A stretch of 30,000 bases of DNA from assembly GCA_031835245.1 (NCBI GenBank), contig JAVKOQ010000224.1, positions 1-30,000 of the forward strand. Reading direction: 5' to 3'. The notes below the pieces were generated by a model that saw nothing but the letters and a program-made list of their open reading frames with translations, was not told the origin of the DNA and did not search any database. The DNA comes from Balamuthia mandrillaris (taxonomy: Eukaryota > Discosea > Longamoebia > Balamuthiidae). Positions 20,735-30,000 of this stretch are shown one piece after another (position 1 is the stretch's first letter; each line of letters opens with the position of its first letter). The translations under genes and the position numbers were made by a program.

Positions 20735-21745
20735 ATGATGGAAGGAACGAGGGAAGACACCGCCAAAGTGCTGCCAGCAGAGCTGTGGCACCATATCCTG
20801 GTGGAGCTCCTGCCCAAGGAGGCTTGGGGCGTGTTGGCCAGGGTGTGCTGGACCTGGAGAGCGATCGTCCCCGAGAGCGAGAGGAATAGGATCCTCCTGT
20901 CCTACTGCTGCGGCGGGGAAGGGACCTCCCTGGTGAAGTGGGCTAGGGAGCGCGGCTGCCCTTGGGACAGGCGCATCGGCAATCTCCTGGCGTCCGCGGG
21001 CAACCTGGAGGGCCTCAGTTGGGCTCGCTGCGTCGGAGCCGAACTCAATGAGGGGACTTGCGCCATGGCCGCCGGGGCGGGCCAGTTGCGCTTGCTCAAG
21101 TGGTTGCGCCGCCACAACGTCCCGTGGAACAAAAGCACGTGGGACGAAGCCGCCCAGAACGGCCACCTGGAGGTACTCAAGTGGATCAAGGCGAAGGGCT
21201 GCCCTTGGAGCAAACGCGTCTACAAGCGCTCCGTCGCGAGCGGCCGGTTGGACCTGCTCCAGTGGCTGCGCTGGGAGGATCAGGACCTGGCGCGACCCCG
21301 CTTTTGGAGCCAGGAGGCCTACGTCGAAGCCGCTGCCAAGGGGCACGTGCACGTGCTGGAATGGCTGGGCGGGGAGCCCCGTGAATGGGACCGGTGCATC
21401 AAAGCGGCGGTCGAAAAGGGCCACATGGACGTCATCCTGTACCTGCACTCGTTAAACTGTCCGCAACTGGCCCACCGTGCGGGGTGGTGGGGGGCACGCT
21501 ACGGACGCATAGACGTGCTGGAATGGGCCTTGGAAAACGGTTGTTGTGAATTTGGTCCATACCACTGCGAGACCGCTGCAGCGCACGGCCATCTCGAAAC
21601 GCTCAAGTGGCTGCGCTGGAATGGGTGTCAATGGGATCACAGGACGTGCCGGGCTGCGCTCCAGCACGACCGCGAGCACATATTGATTTGGGCCAGGACT
21701 CAGAAGCCACCCTGCCCTTGGATCAGTGGACCATGCACACCGTGA
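20735..21745 (+). CDS. F-box protein with ankyrin-like leucine/tryptophan repeats, intronless
   Basis: 336 aa from the first ATG, stop TGA. Residues 10-45 form an F-box (LPAELWHHILVELLPKEAW, VCWTWRA), which in other proteins binds Skp1 in SCF ubiquitin ligases. Degenerate ankyrin-type repeats of about 27-33 residues follow, each built on A..GHLEVLKWLR..GCPW: QLRLLKWLRRHNVPW, AAQNGHLEVLKWIKAKGCPW, RLDLLQWLRWE, AAKGHVHVLEWLGG, AVEKGHMDVILYLHSLNCP, RIDVLEWALENGC, AAAHGHLETLKWLRWNGCQW. This architecture is typical of large families in pandoraviruses and other giant viruses and of expanded families in several protists. It is uninterrupted, unlike every confident neighbour. It is also far richer in GC: by hand count 43 of 60 bases at 21061-21120 against 20 of 60 at 22081-22140. 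It looks whole. Target substrate unknown. Confidence 0.88.
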   Translation: MMEGTREDTAKVLPAELWHHILVELLPKEAWGVLARVCWTWRAIVPESERNRILLSYCCGGEGTSLVKWARERGCPWDRRIGNLLASAGNLEGLSWARCVGAELNEGTCAMAAGAGQLRLLKWLRRHNVPWNKSTWDEAAQNGHLEVLKWIKAKGCPWSKRVYKRSVASGRLDLLQWLRWEDQDLARPRFWSQEAYVEAAAKGHVHVLEWLGGEPREWDRCIKAAVEKGHMDVILYLHSLNCPQLAHRAGWWGARYGRIDVLEWALENGCCEFGPYHCETAAAHGHLETLKWLRWNGCQWDHRTCRAALQHDREHILIWARTQKPPCPWISGPCTP

Positions 21746-21815
21746 GAGGGTATAAATCCTGGACCTGGCCCTCCCTCAAGGACTCATGGGACGCCGTCTT
21801 TGCAAATGGGTGATC

Positions 21816-21821
21816 AATAAA
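21816..21821 (+). terminator. Putative polyadenylation signal AATAAA of the F-box gene
   Basis: Canonical AATAAA about 70 bp after the F-box stop codon, followed by AT-rich sequence. Confidence 0.55.
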
Positions 21822-22104
21822 CAGATAGATCAAAGGCGTTTGTTGCACTATTTATTTGTTATTGTTTTGGGTCATTTAGACAAATGAACACAATTTGACA
21901 AAATGATGGATGTCAAACAAGTCGTAGTTGGAGACTGTGGAGTACCTGCCCCTGGAGGTATGAAGCCACATCCTAACTAGGTTAGGGAATCAGCCTTGAT
22001 TTAAGGATACCCTTTGCCAAACAAGAGTTAGGTGGGTATTAAACATAAATACATCCAAAGGAAGAGTAATTTTTATAGTATGTGCTACAATTGACAGTTT
22101 GGTG

Positions 22105-22203
22105 TTTAAAGAAGGTGTACCAAAGTTTTTGTTAGAGAATTCAACCAAGTGGCGCAACCGTTGTTGGTACGACGTTGAGTGGGCAAGTTTTGAGCAATCT
22201 AGG
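22105..22203 (-). pseudogene. Diverged Myb-like domain fragment
   Basis: On the minus strand this reads IAQNLPTQRRTNNGC.TW followed by NSLTKTL, then a stop. It matches the recognition-helix end of the Myb-like domain in the neighbouring recombinase gene (IAKHLPTQRRTNNDC.KW, NLLTEFF at about 22705-22620). I count 38 of 48 identical bases over the best part, and most differences are silent third positions. Homology starts abruptly beside a TTAGGG-type run. It is either a relic of an older copy or an exon of an otherwise lost paralogue. Confidence 0.7.
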
Positions 22204-22284
22204 TTAGGGTTAGGGTTCTATGCGCGTTTTTGGGCTTATACTTAAGTTTTACAAAAAAACATTAGTATAGGTTAGGGTTAGGGG
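22202..22284. repeat. Telomere-like TTAGGG tracts
   Basis: GGTTAGGGTTAGGGTT at 22202-22217 and GGTTAGGGTTAGGGG at 22270-22284, with a single GGTTAGGGA at about 21980. These are short interstitial telomeric-type repeats, not a chromosome end. Confidence 0.75.
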
Positions 22285-22417
22285 CGGGTACTCAGAACCT
22301 ACAGCATTCAACTCCCCATGGTCCATTCTATAAAACTCTAAGTCTATAAGTCCAACGGATAAAGTGGGGCAAAGTAGCAATTTTTTCAATTTTCTCATAG
22401 GAATATATATTTTTAAT

Positions 22418-24737
22418 CTAACTGGATATAATCATAATATCATCATCATCATCATCATTCTCCTTTGTCTCTTCCTCTTCATCCAAGATGGATATGACTG
22501 TAGTGGTGGTAGTAGAAGTAGGAGATGATGGGAGGGAAGCATGGTCGTCATCCAGTGTGTCAAAGTCCCCATCATGGGCCACCAAGTATTTGTCTTTCAA
22601 AGCATCGAGATTGTTGAAGAATTCTGTGAGGAGATTGCGCCATTTGTCATAGCAATCATTGTTGGTTCGGCGTTGGGTAGGCAAGTGTTTGGCAATCTCC
22701 AACCAAGACCATCCATCACACAAGCGCCAAGTGACAAGTCTACGGATTTCTGGTGTCTGCCAAGCAATCCGTTGTCGATGACCATTCTTCTGATATTTGA
22801 GTCGATTGGATAACATTTGTTGTCGCTGCTGAAGTGCTCTGCGAACTCGTTGTCGTGGTGGTGTTTTTTCTTTTGAGTTATGATTCCTTTCATCATCATC
22901 ATCAGCGTTATCATCGTTTTTTTTCAGAACATCATTAGGAGAAGTAGGTAAGAATGGCTGCTCTTGACGACGAGAGGTGAGGAATGCTTTGTGAATGGGT
23001 GATCCGTTGACCAACTTGGGAAGTACAGGAGCTACAAACTCATCCACCAGCTCATTCAAGCCACTGAAAAAACCTTGTAGAATGCCAGAGATATGTTGAC
23101 GGCAAAGCTGACGATGAATATTGGGCCAACGAAGAGGAGATTTGTTTTTGGCCGCATAAGTTGCTGCAGCTTCAGCTAACACATCCTTGTCAAACTCATC
23201 TGAATGATTGTCTACCCAAGCAGTACAACATTCAAGCCACAAGGAGCGATAAAATCGTATTTGTTGATCTTTGGTTGGTAAATCTGTTCGTTTCATGAAA
23301 CTAAAGAAGCAGTGTAAAAGAAAGAAAAAGAAAGAAAAAGAGAAAAAGAGAAAAAGAAAGAATGAGAAAGAAAGAGAGAAAAAGAGACAAAAAAACAAAG
23401 TGTGAATAAATGATGCAATGTTAAAAGAAAAACAAATAGACCAACACCAATCCATCAAAACAATTATTGTTTAGACCATGAATAGCTATTACAATAAACC
23501 TCTGTGTTCAAGCTGAGTGCTGAGTCTAAAGGTGCATTTTTGAATGCAAGCAAGCAAGCAAACAAACAAACAAGCCATGACTGAATAGATTGATAGATAG
23601 TGGTAGATACCATCCAAACAAAACAAACCAGCAAACAAACAAACCAACAAACAAACAACAACAAGCAGAGGCCAACAAAAAAAAAAAACAAACAAACAAA
23701 CAAACAAACCGTTGGCGAACAGCATGGATAAAACTCTGATAGTTGGTATCTGCAGACCACTTGGATTGTTGCAAAGCCTCTGGGGATAGATTGTGAAATG
23801 CTTCTATGGTAACTAGCTCTGGAGCAATCACTGCAAGGGAGTGAGGATAAAAAAAACCACAAAGAGAAAAAGTAAACACAGGTGGTTTATAGAAGCCAGC
23901 CAGCCAGCCAGCCAGCCAGCCAAAGAAAAAACAAAAGAAAAACCAAAAATCAGATGAATAACAAACCACAATGTCGAGGCCTCGGAGAATGATGATCAGC
24001 AGCAGCAGCAGCAGCAGAAGAAGAAGAAGAAGAAGAAGAAGAAGAAGAAGAAGAAGAAGAAGAAGAAGATGAAGGATGAAGGGTGGTAACATTGCTAACC
24101 AAGCGATTGGCCACAATAGCATGTTTTAATGTATCCTTGACGTAGACTTGCTGAGATCTACCACGAGGTACCCAACATGCAATAAGGGCAGTGGTATCCA
24201 GTACATTGTTCTGACTATGCCCTTCCTGCAGTCCCTCCAAGATCAAGGCAGTGCAAAGGAAGCCAGCACGTAAGGAGTGAAAGGAGAATAACCCTTCAGG
24301 ATAACCAGCCCGAACAGCGCGGTCTTGCAGCTTGGCATTCAAAGTATCACATGACCATCCCCATAATGATGTTTGTTTTTGTTTGTCTGTCAAGCACCAG
24401 TTGTGAAACTCTCACAAATCCAAACCATGCTTGCACAGCAGATGCTTGTTTAGCCAGTAAATAAAATCTCCAAGACAAACTCCAGCGGTTGATGTTGTTG
24501 ATGCAGCAGCGGTCGTGATGGTAGAGGTGGTAGTAGTGGTGCTAAGTGGCGATGAGGATAATGGTGATGATGATGATGAAGATATTCCTCGTGGTGGTGG
24601 TGGTGGTGGTGGTGTTAAATAACCTTCAAAAGTAACGACATGATTCCAATGATTTGGTATTCCTTTGGTGACTTGTTGGCGCAAAGAAAGGAAATAAAGA
24701 GGAGGAGAAAAGGCATCCTCTTGGTGGTGACAGCTGA

Positions 24738-24772
<35 letters not shown>

Positions 24773-25124
24773 TTGTTGTTGTTGTTGTTGTTGGAAAAGG
24801 AGGATGAAAGTTTAGGTCGAAATGCCACAATATCACCCAAACGAATGTTTGCTGCTGTAATGGCTCTGGCACTAGTACAAACACTGTGTAACCAACAACT
24901 GGCTTCACCAGCTTTGCTCACCAGTCCATCTGGAGTGGATGCGATGATATGCAAGACGTCATCCAGCAAACAAGCATCTTTGCACAATTGTTTGCTAGAA
25001 CAGGAGGGTTTGGCTCTTTTGCAATGCCGAATGGCCTGTTTGACTTGATCTTTGATGGCATCCATTTGGTTCTTTAGCAACAACAAGTAGGCATGATCTG
25101 TTGCCATCATTGCTGTCGTGCGTC

Positions 25125-25176
<52 letters not shown>

Positions 25177-26572
25177 AGTGACACCATCACCAAGAAGGGT
25201 TTTGGATAGAGGAGAAGCATTCCTGCTGGTTGTGGTGATAATAGAAGTAGGTGATGATGCTGGGGATGAAGAGATGGAAGAAACAGAGGAAGTGGAGGAG
25301 GAGGAGGAGGAGGAGGAGGAGGAGGAGGCAGCAAGGGTATCAAGCTGTTGTTGGATACTTTCATCATGCAAACGATAAAGACTGGCAATCATGACATCAC
25401 GCACAGAGCTCAAGGCATACCCCACATCCAAAATCAACCATTGAACAAAGGCTCCTACATTATGGCGTTGGAGATTCAAAGGAAGAGCTGGCAAACATTG
25501 ATGATGTGCACAATGCGCTTCCCAGATGGCCAAAGTCCAAGCATGTTTACGTTGGGTCGAAGGGCTCCATCGACTCGTCACTGCTGTCAACTCTGTCCAG
25601 CGCTCTTCTGACAAATGGTTCATCAATGTGATAGCACGAGAAAGACGTCTGCCAGCACCATCACCACCGTTACGACTACTGCTGCCATGTGTGGTATCAT
25701 CATTATTATCATTTGCTGTTCTAGCTCCAATATGTTGGTTATCTCTTTTCTTCTTTTCTTGTTTTTCTTCTTTGTGTTTTTCTTTATCTTCTTCTTCTTC
25801 TTCTTCTTCTTTGTCGTCGGTCAACAACAACAAATCTATCAACGTTGGTGTGGCTGTTGTTTTGCTTGTTGCATCTATATCTGTTTCTGCTCCTCCTCCT
25901 CCTCCGTCTAATGAGGATGATGATAATGACAATAAATTACAATTGCTACCGCTATCCATAACATCTTCATTGTTCTCAAAGACAAAGGACTCTGAATTTG
26001 TTGAAGAAGAAGAAGAAGAAGAAAAAGAAGAAGAAGAAGAAGAAGCAAATGAAGAAGAAGAACCAGAAGAAGAAATCATCCTTTTCGGTTGTTGTTGTCG
26101 TGGTTGTGTTTGGGTTGTTGATGCTGTGGTGGTAATAGTGGCGGTGGTGGTGGCGGTGGTGGTGGTGGTGGTAGATGAAAAGGGTGATGCAGAAAAAGGA
26201 GGTGAACAGAGTTCTGCAGGGTTATCAACAGTAGCAATAACTGGAGCAGAATCAAGGGTGGTAGCTGATGGTGGTGTTTTTAACCAATAATGATCCAAAA
26301 ACTGCTTGCGAATGAAAGAGCGAGAGTCCAGAGCCTGATAGGGAGGCAAGTGATGATAGAGAGATGTTGTGGATAAGGATGATGATGATGATGATGATGA
26401 TATTGAGACAATCATTATTTCATCATCCTCTTCTTTTGCTGCTGTTGCTACTATTGTTTTTGCTACTGCTACTTCTTTGTTGTTGTTGTTGTTGTTGTTG
26501 TTATTGTTGTTGTTTATTGGTGGAGGTTGGTCAAAGGCAGCAGGAATAGATAGATTATCTTCTGTTTGTTAA

Positions 26573-26604
<32 letters not shown>

Positions 26605-27081
26605 AAAGTAGACACAAACACAAACAACAAATTGTGAAACAAAAGAAACGAGAAGTTAGTAATTGAGGATGAATGAATAAAGAGATGATAAAACTAAATG
26701 AGAACTATGTGGTTACTCGTTTTGTTTTTCCTTTTCTTTCCTAAAATCATTTTCTTTCTTTCTCTTTTTTTTCCTTTTTCATTTTTATAATTGCCTTTTC
26801 ATACTCAGTTGTCTTTTTTTGTTGCCTATCTAGTATTTACAACAACAATCACTACTATTACTCACTTACTCTCACTCAGCACTCTTAACCATTATTACCA
26901 TCACCACCATTATTACTTTACTATTCATCTATCTATCCATTGTTTAACCAATATTATTACCATCAACCAACCAACCAACCAACCAACCAACTCAAGCTAT
27001 CACTCAACTAACCAACAAATATAAAAAGAGAAAGAGATCACCTGCCTGTGTTACGGCGTTGTGAACGAGTTGTGGCTCCTT

Positions 27082-27114
<33 letters not shown>

Positions 27115-27514
27115 TAGATGACGTAGCCACAGCAGCAGCAGCACTTTGCAAAGATGATTTGGCCGCAGCAGTAGCAATAGCCTTTTGGGCAGCAGCTGCA
27201 GCCTTGCGCGTAGATTTGTTGCTAAGGCTCTTGGATGCACTTGTGTTTTCCTCTCCTTTCTGTTTTTCTGCTTCTTTTTCTCCAGCTTTTGCTTCTTCTT
27301 CTTCTTCTTCTACTTCTTCTTCTGCTTCCTCCTCTTCTTCTTTTTCTTCTTCTTCTTCCTTGTCTCTGCTAGCATCTTTGCTTCTCTGTTCCTCTTCTTT
27401 TTCTTTTTCTTTTTCTTTTTCTTTTTCTTTTTCTTCTTCTTCTTCTTCTTCTTCTGCTGTTGCTGCTGCTTGTTTAGCTGGGTCACTAGCAGTTTGCTTT
27501 GATACTAAAACAAT

Positions 27515-27554
<40 letters not shown>

Positions 27555-28634
27555 TAAGACAACAACAACCACAATCAGTAAGTAATGGAATGAGAAATCA
27601 CAAAGGCATAACACTGCAAACAAACACCAAAAAGATAGCGCTCCGATGGAGCGCTAAACAATCAACACCAAAAGACAATCAAAAAACAATGAATAGTAAA
27701 AACACAAAACTGGAGTTAAAAAGCTGCCGCTCCGACGGAGCGCTACTGCATAAGGATAGAATTGCAACTAAAACAGCCAAAAAGAAAAAAACACAAAGAG
27801 GAAAAGGACAAACAATCCAACAAACAAACTCCAACCAACAGACAAAATGAAATATAATACATACATCCCAACACGTCGATCAGAATGGAATCATCACTCT
27901 CTTCATCCACTGCAACTGCTGATGGAGCTGTCTTGGGCATATTTGTCTTGCTTTTGCTATTTCCACCACCACCACCACGTGGTGTATCTGTATGCATGCA
28001 TGCATACAAGTGAGATGCGATGCATTTGTGTGTTGTTATTGTGCAAAGAAAGGACGGATATAAGCAAGTAATAACAAAAAGAAAAAAAGAAAAAAAAAAC
28101 GAGTAGGAGTAGTGGATGTTGTGGTTGTTGTAGTAACCACCAAACATGAGCACCTCTTACCTGTTGCAGGAGTGATATCAACACTCATGAGACTGGCAAT
28201 CTCATCATCATCATCATCATCAGCATCAGCATCAGCATCATCATTCTCTGAGGAGCTGCTATTGCTACTGCTGCTGCTGATACTAGGAGCAGTAGACTTG
28301 GTAGAAGCTGTAGGCTTCTTTTTCTTCTTGGATTTTTCCTCTTCCTGCTCTGACTCCTCTGACTTATCTGCCGCCTCTGACTCCTCCGACTCGGTGGCGG
28401 TCTTCTTTTTCTTCTTTTTCTGCTGTTGCTTTTGCTTCTGCTTCTGTTTCTGTTTCTGCTTCTGCTTCTGCTTTTGCTTCTGCTTTTGCTTCTTTTTCTT
28501 TTCTTTCAGCAGCACATCATCATCTGCTTTCCGTGGCTTCTTGCTTGTTGCAGGAGAAGAAGAGGCAGCAGAGGATGACATAGCTCTTGGGCGCTTTGTT
28601 GAGCTTGGTTTTTGCTGCTTTCTTTTTGCTGCTA

Positions 28635-28675
<41 letters not shown>

Positions 28676-29991
28676 ATGTCCATTTTGTCTACAAACTCAC
28701 CAACTGATGTAGCATTTGCATCATCATCACCACCACCACCACCACCCAGACGACTGCCATCATCAAGACTAAACTCTGCATCATTCAAACTACTACTCTG
28801 GTCCACAGCAGCAAAAGAGCGAAGGTCAGGCCCAAAAAACTCTGTCAAGTCAATGCAGGGGCTGGTATCAACAGAGATATCTTGCTGCAGCTCACTGCTC
28901 TTCTGAGCCAGCTTGTCCATGGCTTTTTGGTGCCTAACCAAATGGCATTTGGCGCGATGCTTCTCCCTCTTCATTTCTGTAGTGCCGACTTTGGTAGAGG
29001 CTGTATGGATGGGCTGCCACGTTTTGTCTTCCAATTGATCCACATATTGTAAATCCCTGGAGAGTAACAGAAAGAGAAAAAGAGAGAGAGAGAAAGAGAG
29101 AAAGAGAGAGAGAGAAATAAAGAGGAAAAGAGAAAAAGAAAAGTGAAAAAGTGGTGAGTTGTTGCTATGAAACAAACAAACAAACAAACAAACAAACAAA
29201 CAAACAAACAAACAAACAAACAAACAAACAAACAAACAAACAAATAAACAAACAAATAAAAAAACGACTTACCAATCAGCTGCGAGTGGTGATATAGCAT
29301 CCAGCTCAGGCAAATCTTTGACATGCACAATAGCAGCTGCATCGGATAACTGGCCTGCTGGCATGTTAACTGTAGCAGAGCTGCTAGCTGTACTCTTGTT
29401 CTTGCTTTTGGTGCTGCTGCTGCTGCTTTTGCTTCGTCTTCGCTCAGGTTTTTTGGATTTTTCCACTGCGATGTGCGGCCACACTCGCTCCAGCTGAGAA
29501 CGAACCGGATGATGAATGCGTGTCTTCCAGACCTTTCTGTCCAAAGGATCCAACTCCAGCAGAGTATTCTGTTGTTGCGCTTCCTTCATCAAGCAGCGAC
29601 AAACAGCGAGCACCAACCGCCTAACATCCTCCAAAGGTCCAGAAAGGTTGATGCTGGTAGAAATGCGCATGCCTTTCAAGGATTTCAGACTGGCAAAGTT
29701 CAACGCGTTCTCTGCCAAGGCTTCTTGCACCGTAAAGGGAGGACAATAATGGGTCAGCTTTATACGGTAGAGGAACAACTTTTCCTTGGCGGAATGCTGC
29801 TTATCTACTATCGCTTCCTTTTGGGCCGCTTGCTCTAATTGCTGGTGATCCAGTGGGGGATGTAAGAAGGCCTCTGGATCTTCCTCCATCATCGCTTCTT
29901 CTTCTTCTTCTTCTTCTTCTTCTTCTTGTTGCTCTTCGTCTTCATCTTCCTCTTCCTCTTCTTCTGACATCCTCTCTTGTTGTCCTTTCAT
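22418..29991 (-). CDS. Tyrosine recombinase + Myb/SANT-like protein, 1914 aa (Crypton-like or domesticated)
   Basis: Eight exons join in phase: 29991-29273, 29056-28161, 27987-27865, 27504-27055, 26561-24426, 24386-23970, 23830-23710, 23300-22418 (5745 nt, TAG stop). Order: acidic poly-Glu start and an unknown globular region (FLYRIKLTHYCPPF, LEDVRRLVLAVCRCLM); Lys/Gln/Ala/Ser/Glu low complexity; a SAM-like core-binding region (RWSPSTQRKHAWTLAIWEAH, VGAFVQWLILDVGYALSSVR); the catalytic domain; a Myb/SANT-like helix set (RLVTWRLCDGWSWLEIAKHL, CYDKWRNLL); a poly-Asp tail. All catalytic positions are present: Arg in CTSARAIT (24865-24867), Lys in QVTKGIP (24664-24666), His and Arg in FHSLRAGF (24277-24279, 24268-24270), Trp in ACWVPRG (24172-24174), Tyr in QQVYVKD (24142-24144). 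No reverse transcriptase or capsid gene is seen, so Crypton-type DNA transposon origin or a host gene fits better than DIRS. The 24425-24387 intron would be only 39 nt. The frame is open upstream of the chosen ATG to the window edge. Confidence 0.82.
23552..23709. repeat. (CAAA)n/(CAAG)n-rich intron of the recombinase gene
   Basis: Broken runs of AAAC and AAGC units fill most of the intron 23709-23301 next to its donor. The sense strand is TTTG/CTTG. A CAGCCAGC array (23899-23923) occupies the next intron upstream (23969-23831). Confidence 0.85.
23999..24069. repeat. Coding (CAG)n and (AAG)n triplet runs
   Basis: Trinucleotide runs within exon 24386-23970, read on the minus strand as poly-Ser then poly-Ala just after the catalytic Tyr region. 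They keep frame and so form a length-variable linker between the recombinase and Myb parts. Confidence 0.85.
25122..25163. repeat. Coding (CTG)n triplet run, poly-Ala
   Basis: About 14 triplets inside the recombinase exon, giving poly-Ala on the minus strand inside the linker between the core-binding and catalytic domains. Other coding triplet runs in the gene lie at 24738-24792, 25294-25328, 25793-25812, 26006-26045, 27083-27112, 28202-28222 and 28632-28674. Confidence 0.85.
26571..26603. repeat. (GCAA)n microsatellite at an intron 3' end
   Basis: Seven or so AAGC units immediately upstream, in sense, of the acceptor at 26562-26563. The rest of this intron (26604-27054) holds nothing recognisable beyond T-rich and CCAA runs (26968-26990). 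Confidence 0.8.
27512..27563. repeat. (CAA)n microsatellite in an intron
   Basis: CAA run with a terminal CATAAGACAACAACAA, the same spacer word seen in the CAA array at 18177-18321. The sense strand of the recombinase gene is (TTG)n next to the acceptor. Confidence 0.85.
27636..27742. other. Pair of GC-rich palindromes in an intron
   Basis: 27636-27656 is TAGCGCTCC-GAT-GGAGCGCTA, a perfect 9-bp inverted repeat. 27728-27742 is CGCTCCG-A-CGGAGCG, a 7-bp inverted repeat with the same core and the same right flank (GCGCTA). Both lie in the A-rich intron 27864-27505 of the recombinase gene. Confidence 0.8.
29168..29261. repeat. (CAAA)n microsatellite in the first recombinase-gene intron
   Basis: Over 20 AAAC units near the donor of intron 29272-29057, followed by a GA-rich stretch (29068-29150). 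The sense strand is TTTG then CT, ending at the acceptor CTCTCCAG. Confidence 0.92.
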
Positions 29992-30000
29992 TCGATGACG

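Larger units (their letters stand above)
21822..22417. other. AT-rich spacer between F-box and recombinase genes
   Basis: Apart from the Myb-like fragment and the telomere-like tracts, nothing recognisable is seen. Composition is AT-rich with T-rich ends toward the 3' end of the recombinase gene. Confidence 0.5.

Noticed and set aside
20720-21448. Long minus-strand open frame opposite the F-box gene
   Set aside because: Shadow of the GC-rich F-box coding sequence. It lacks any recognisable domain, while the plus frame has a clear one.
22202-22284. A chromosome end
   Set aside because: Only two short TTAGGG-type runs, with ordinary genes on both sides.
24412-26415. DIRS-type retroelement
   Set aside because: A tyrosine recombinase is present, but no reverse transcriptase, RNase H or split/inverted terminal repeats were seen in the window. 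A Crypton-type or host gene is simpler.
27045-27046. GC-AG splice donor in the recombinase gene at ACAG/GCAGGT
   Set aside because: A normal GT donor nine bases upstream (CGCC/GTAACA) gives the same phase, so the rare class is not needed.

Overview
This is nuclear DNA of a eukaryote, most likely a free-living or amoeboid protist. Six spliced genes are packed head to tail or back to back. Introns are mostly 50-500 nt with GT..AG ends, and both introns and coding exons are loaded with microsatellites. The conserved genes use the standard code, with TGA stops in the RasGEF, kinase and cathepsin genes. A rhizarian or similar protist would fit, but the sequence does not settle the lineage. All exon models were built by hand from homology, splice signals and reading phase.

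Left third (1-7538). ALG8, the ER glucosyltransferase of N-glycan assembly, lies on the minus strand in 11 exons and runs off the left edge. Upstream of it on the same strand is a Ser-rich protein kinase whose Rho-GTPase-binding CRIB motif sits directly before a GCK/MST-type STE20 kinase domain. About 1.2 kb of divergent spacer follows.

Middle (7539-17921). A 19-exon plus-strand gene encodes a 1412-aa protein with two complete REM+CDC25 Ras-exchange modules in tandem and an unrecognised C-terminal region. Convergent to it on the minus strand are a 439-aa protein of unknown function, the 3' half of a cathepsin B/X-like cysteine protease that has lost the exons for the catalytic Cys, and a 186-aa protein with a basic front and a very acidic tail.

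Right half (17922-30000). A (GA)n/(CAA)n/AACGAG repeat field leads into a plus-strand gene for a charged, helical protein, with more coding-like pieces downstream. Next is an intronless, strikingly GC-rich F-box/ankyrin-like gene of a type common in giant viruses and protists. A short AT-rich stretch follows with TTAGGG-type telomere-like runs and a diverged fragment of a Myb-like domain. The rest is one large minus-strand gene (22418-29991, 8 exons, 1914 aa as modelled). It joins an acidic unknown N-terminus, low-complexity linkers, a tyrosine-recombinase domain with its full catalytic set, and a C-terminal Myb/SANT-like domain.

The kinase (CRIB, an effector of Rho-type GTPases) and the RasGEF (activator of Ras-type GTPases) are divergent neighbours and both belong to small-GTPase signalling. 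The most unusual items are the recombinase-Myb gene with its decayed Myb relic, the double RasGEF, the CRIB-MST-like kinase, and the GC-rich F-box island.
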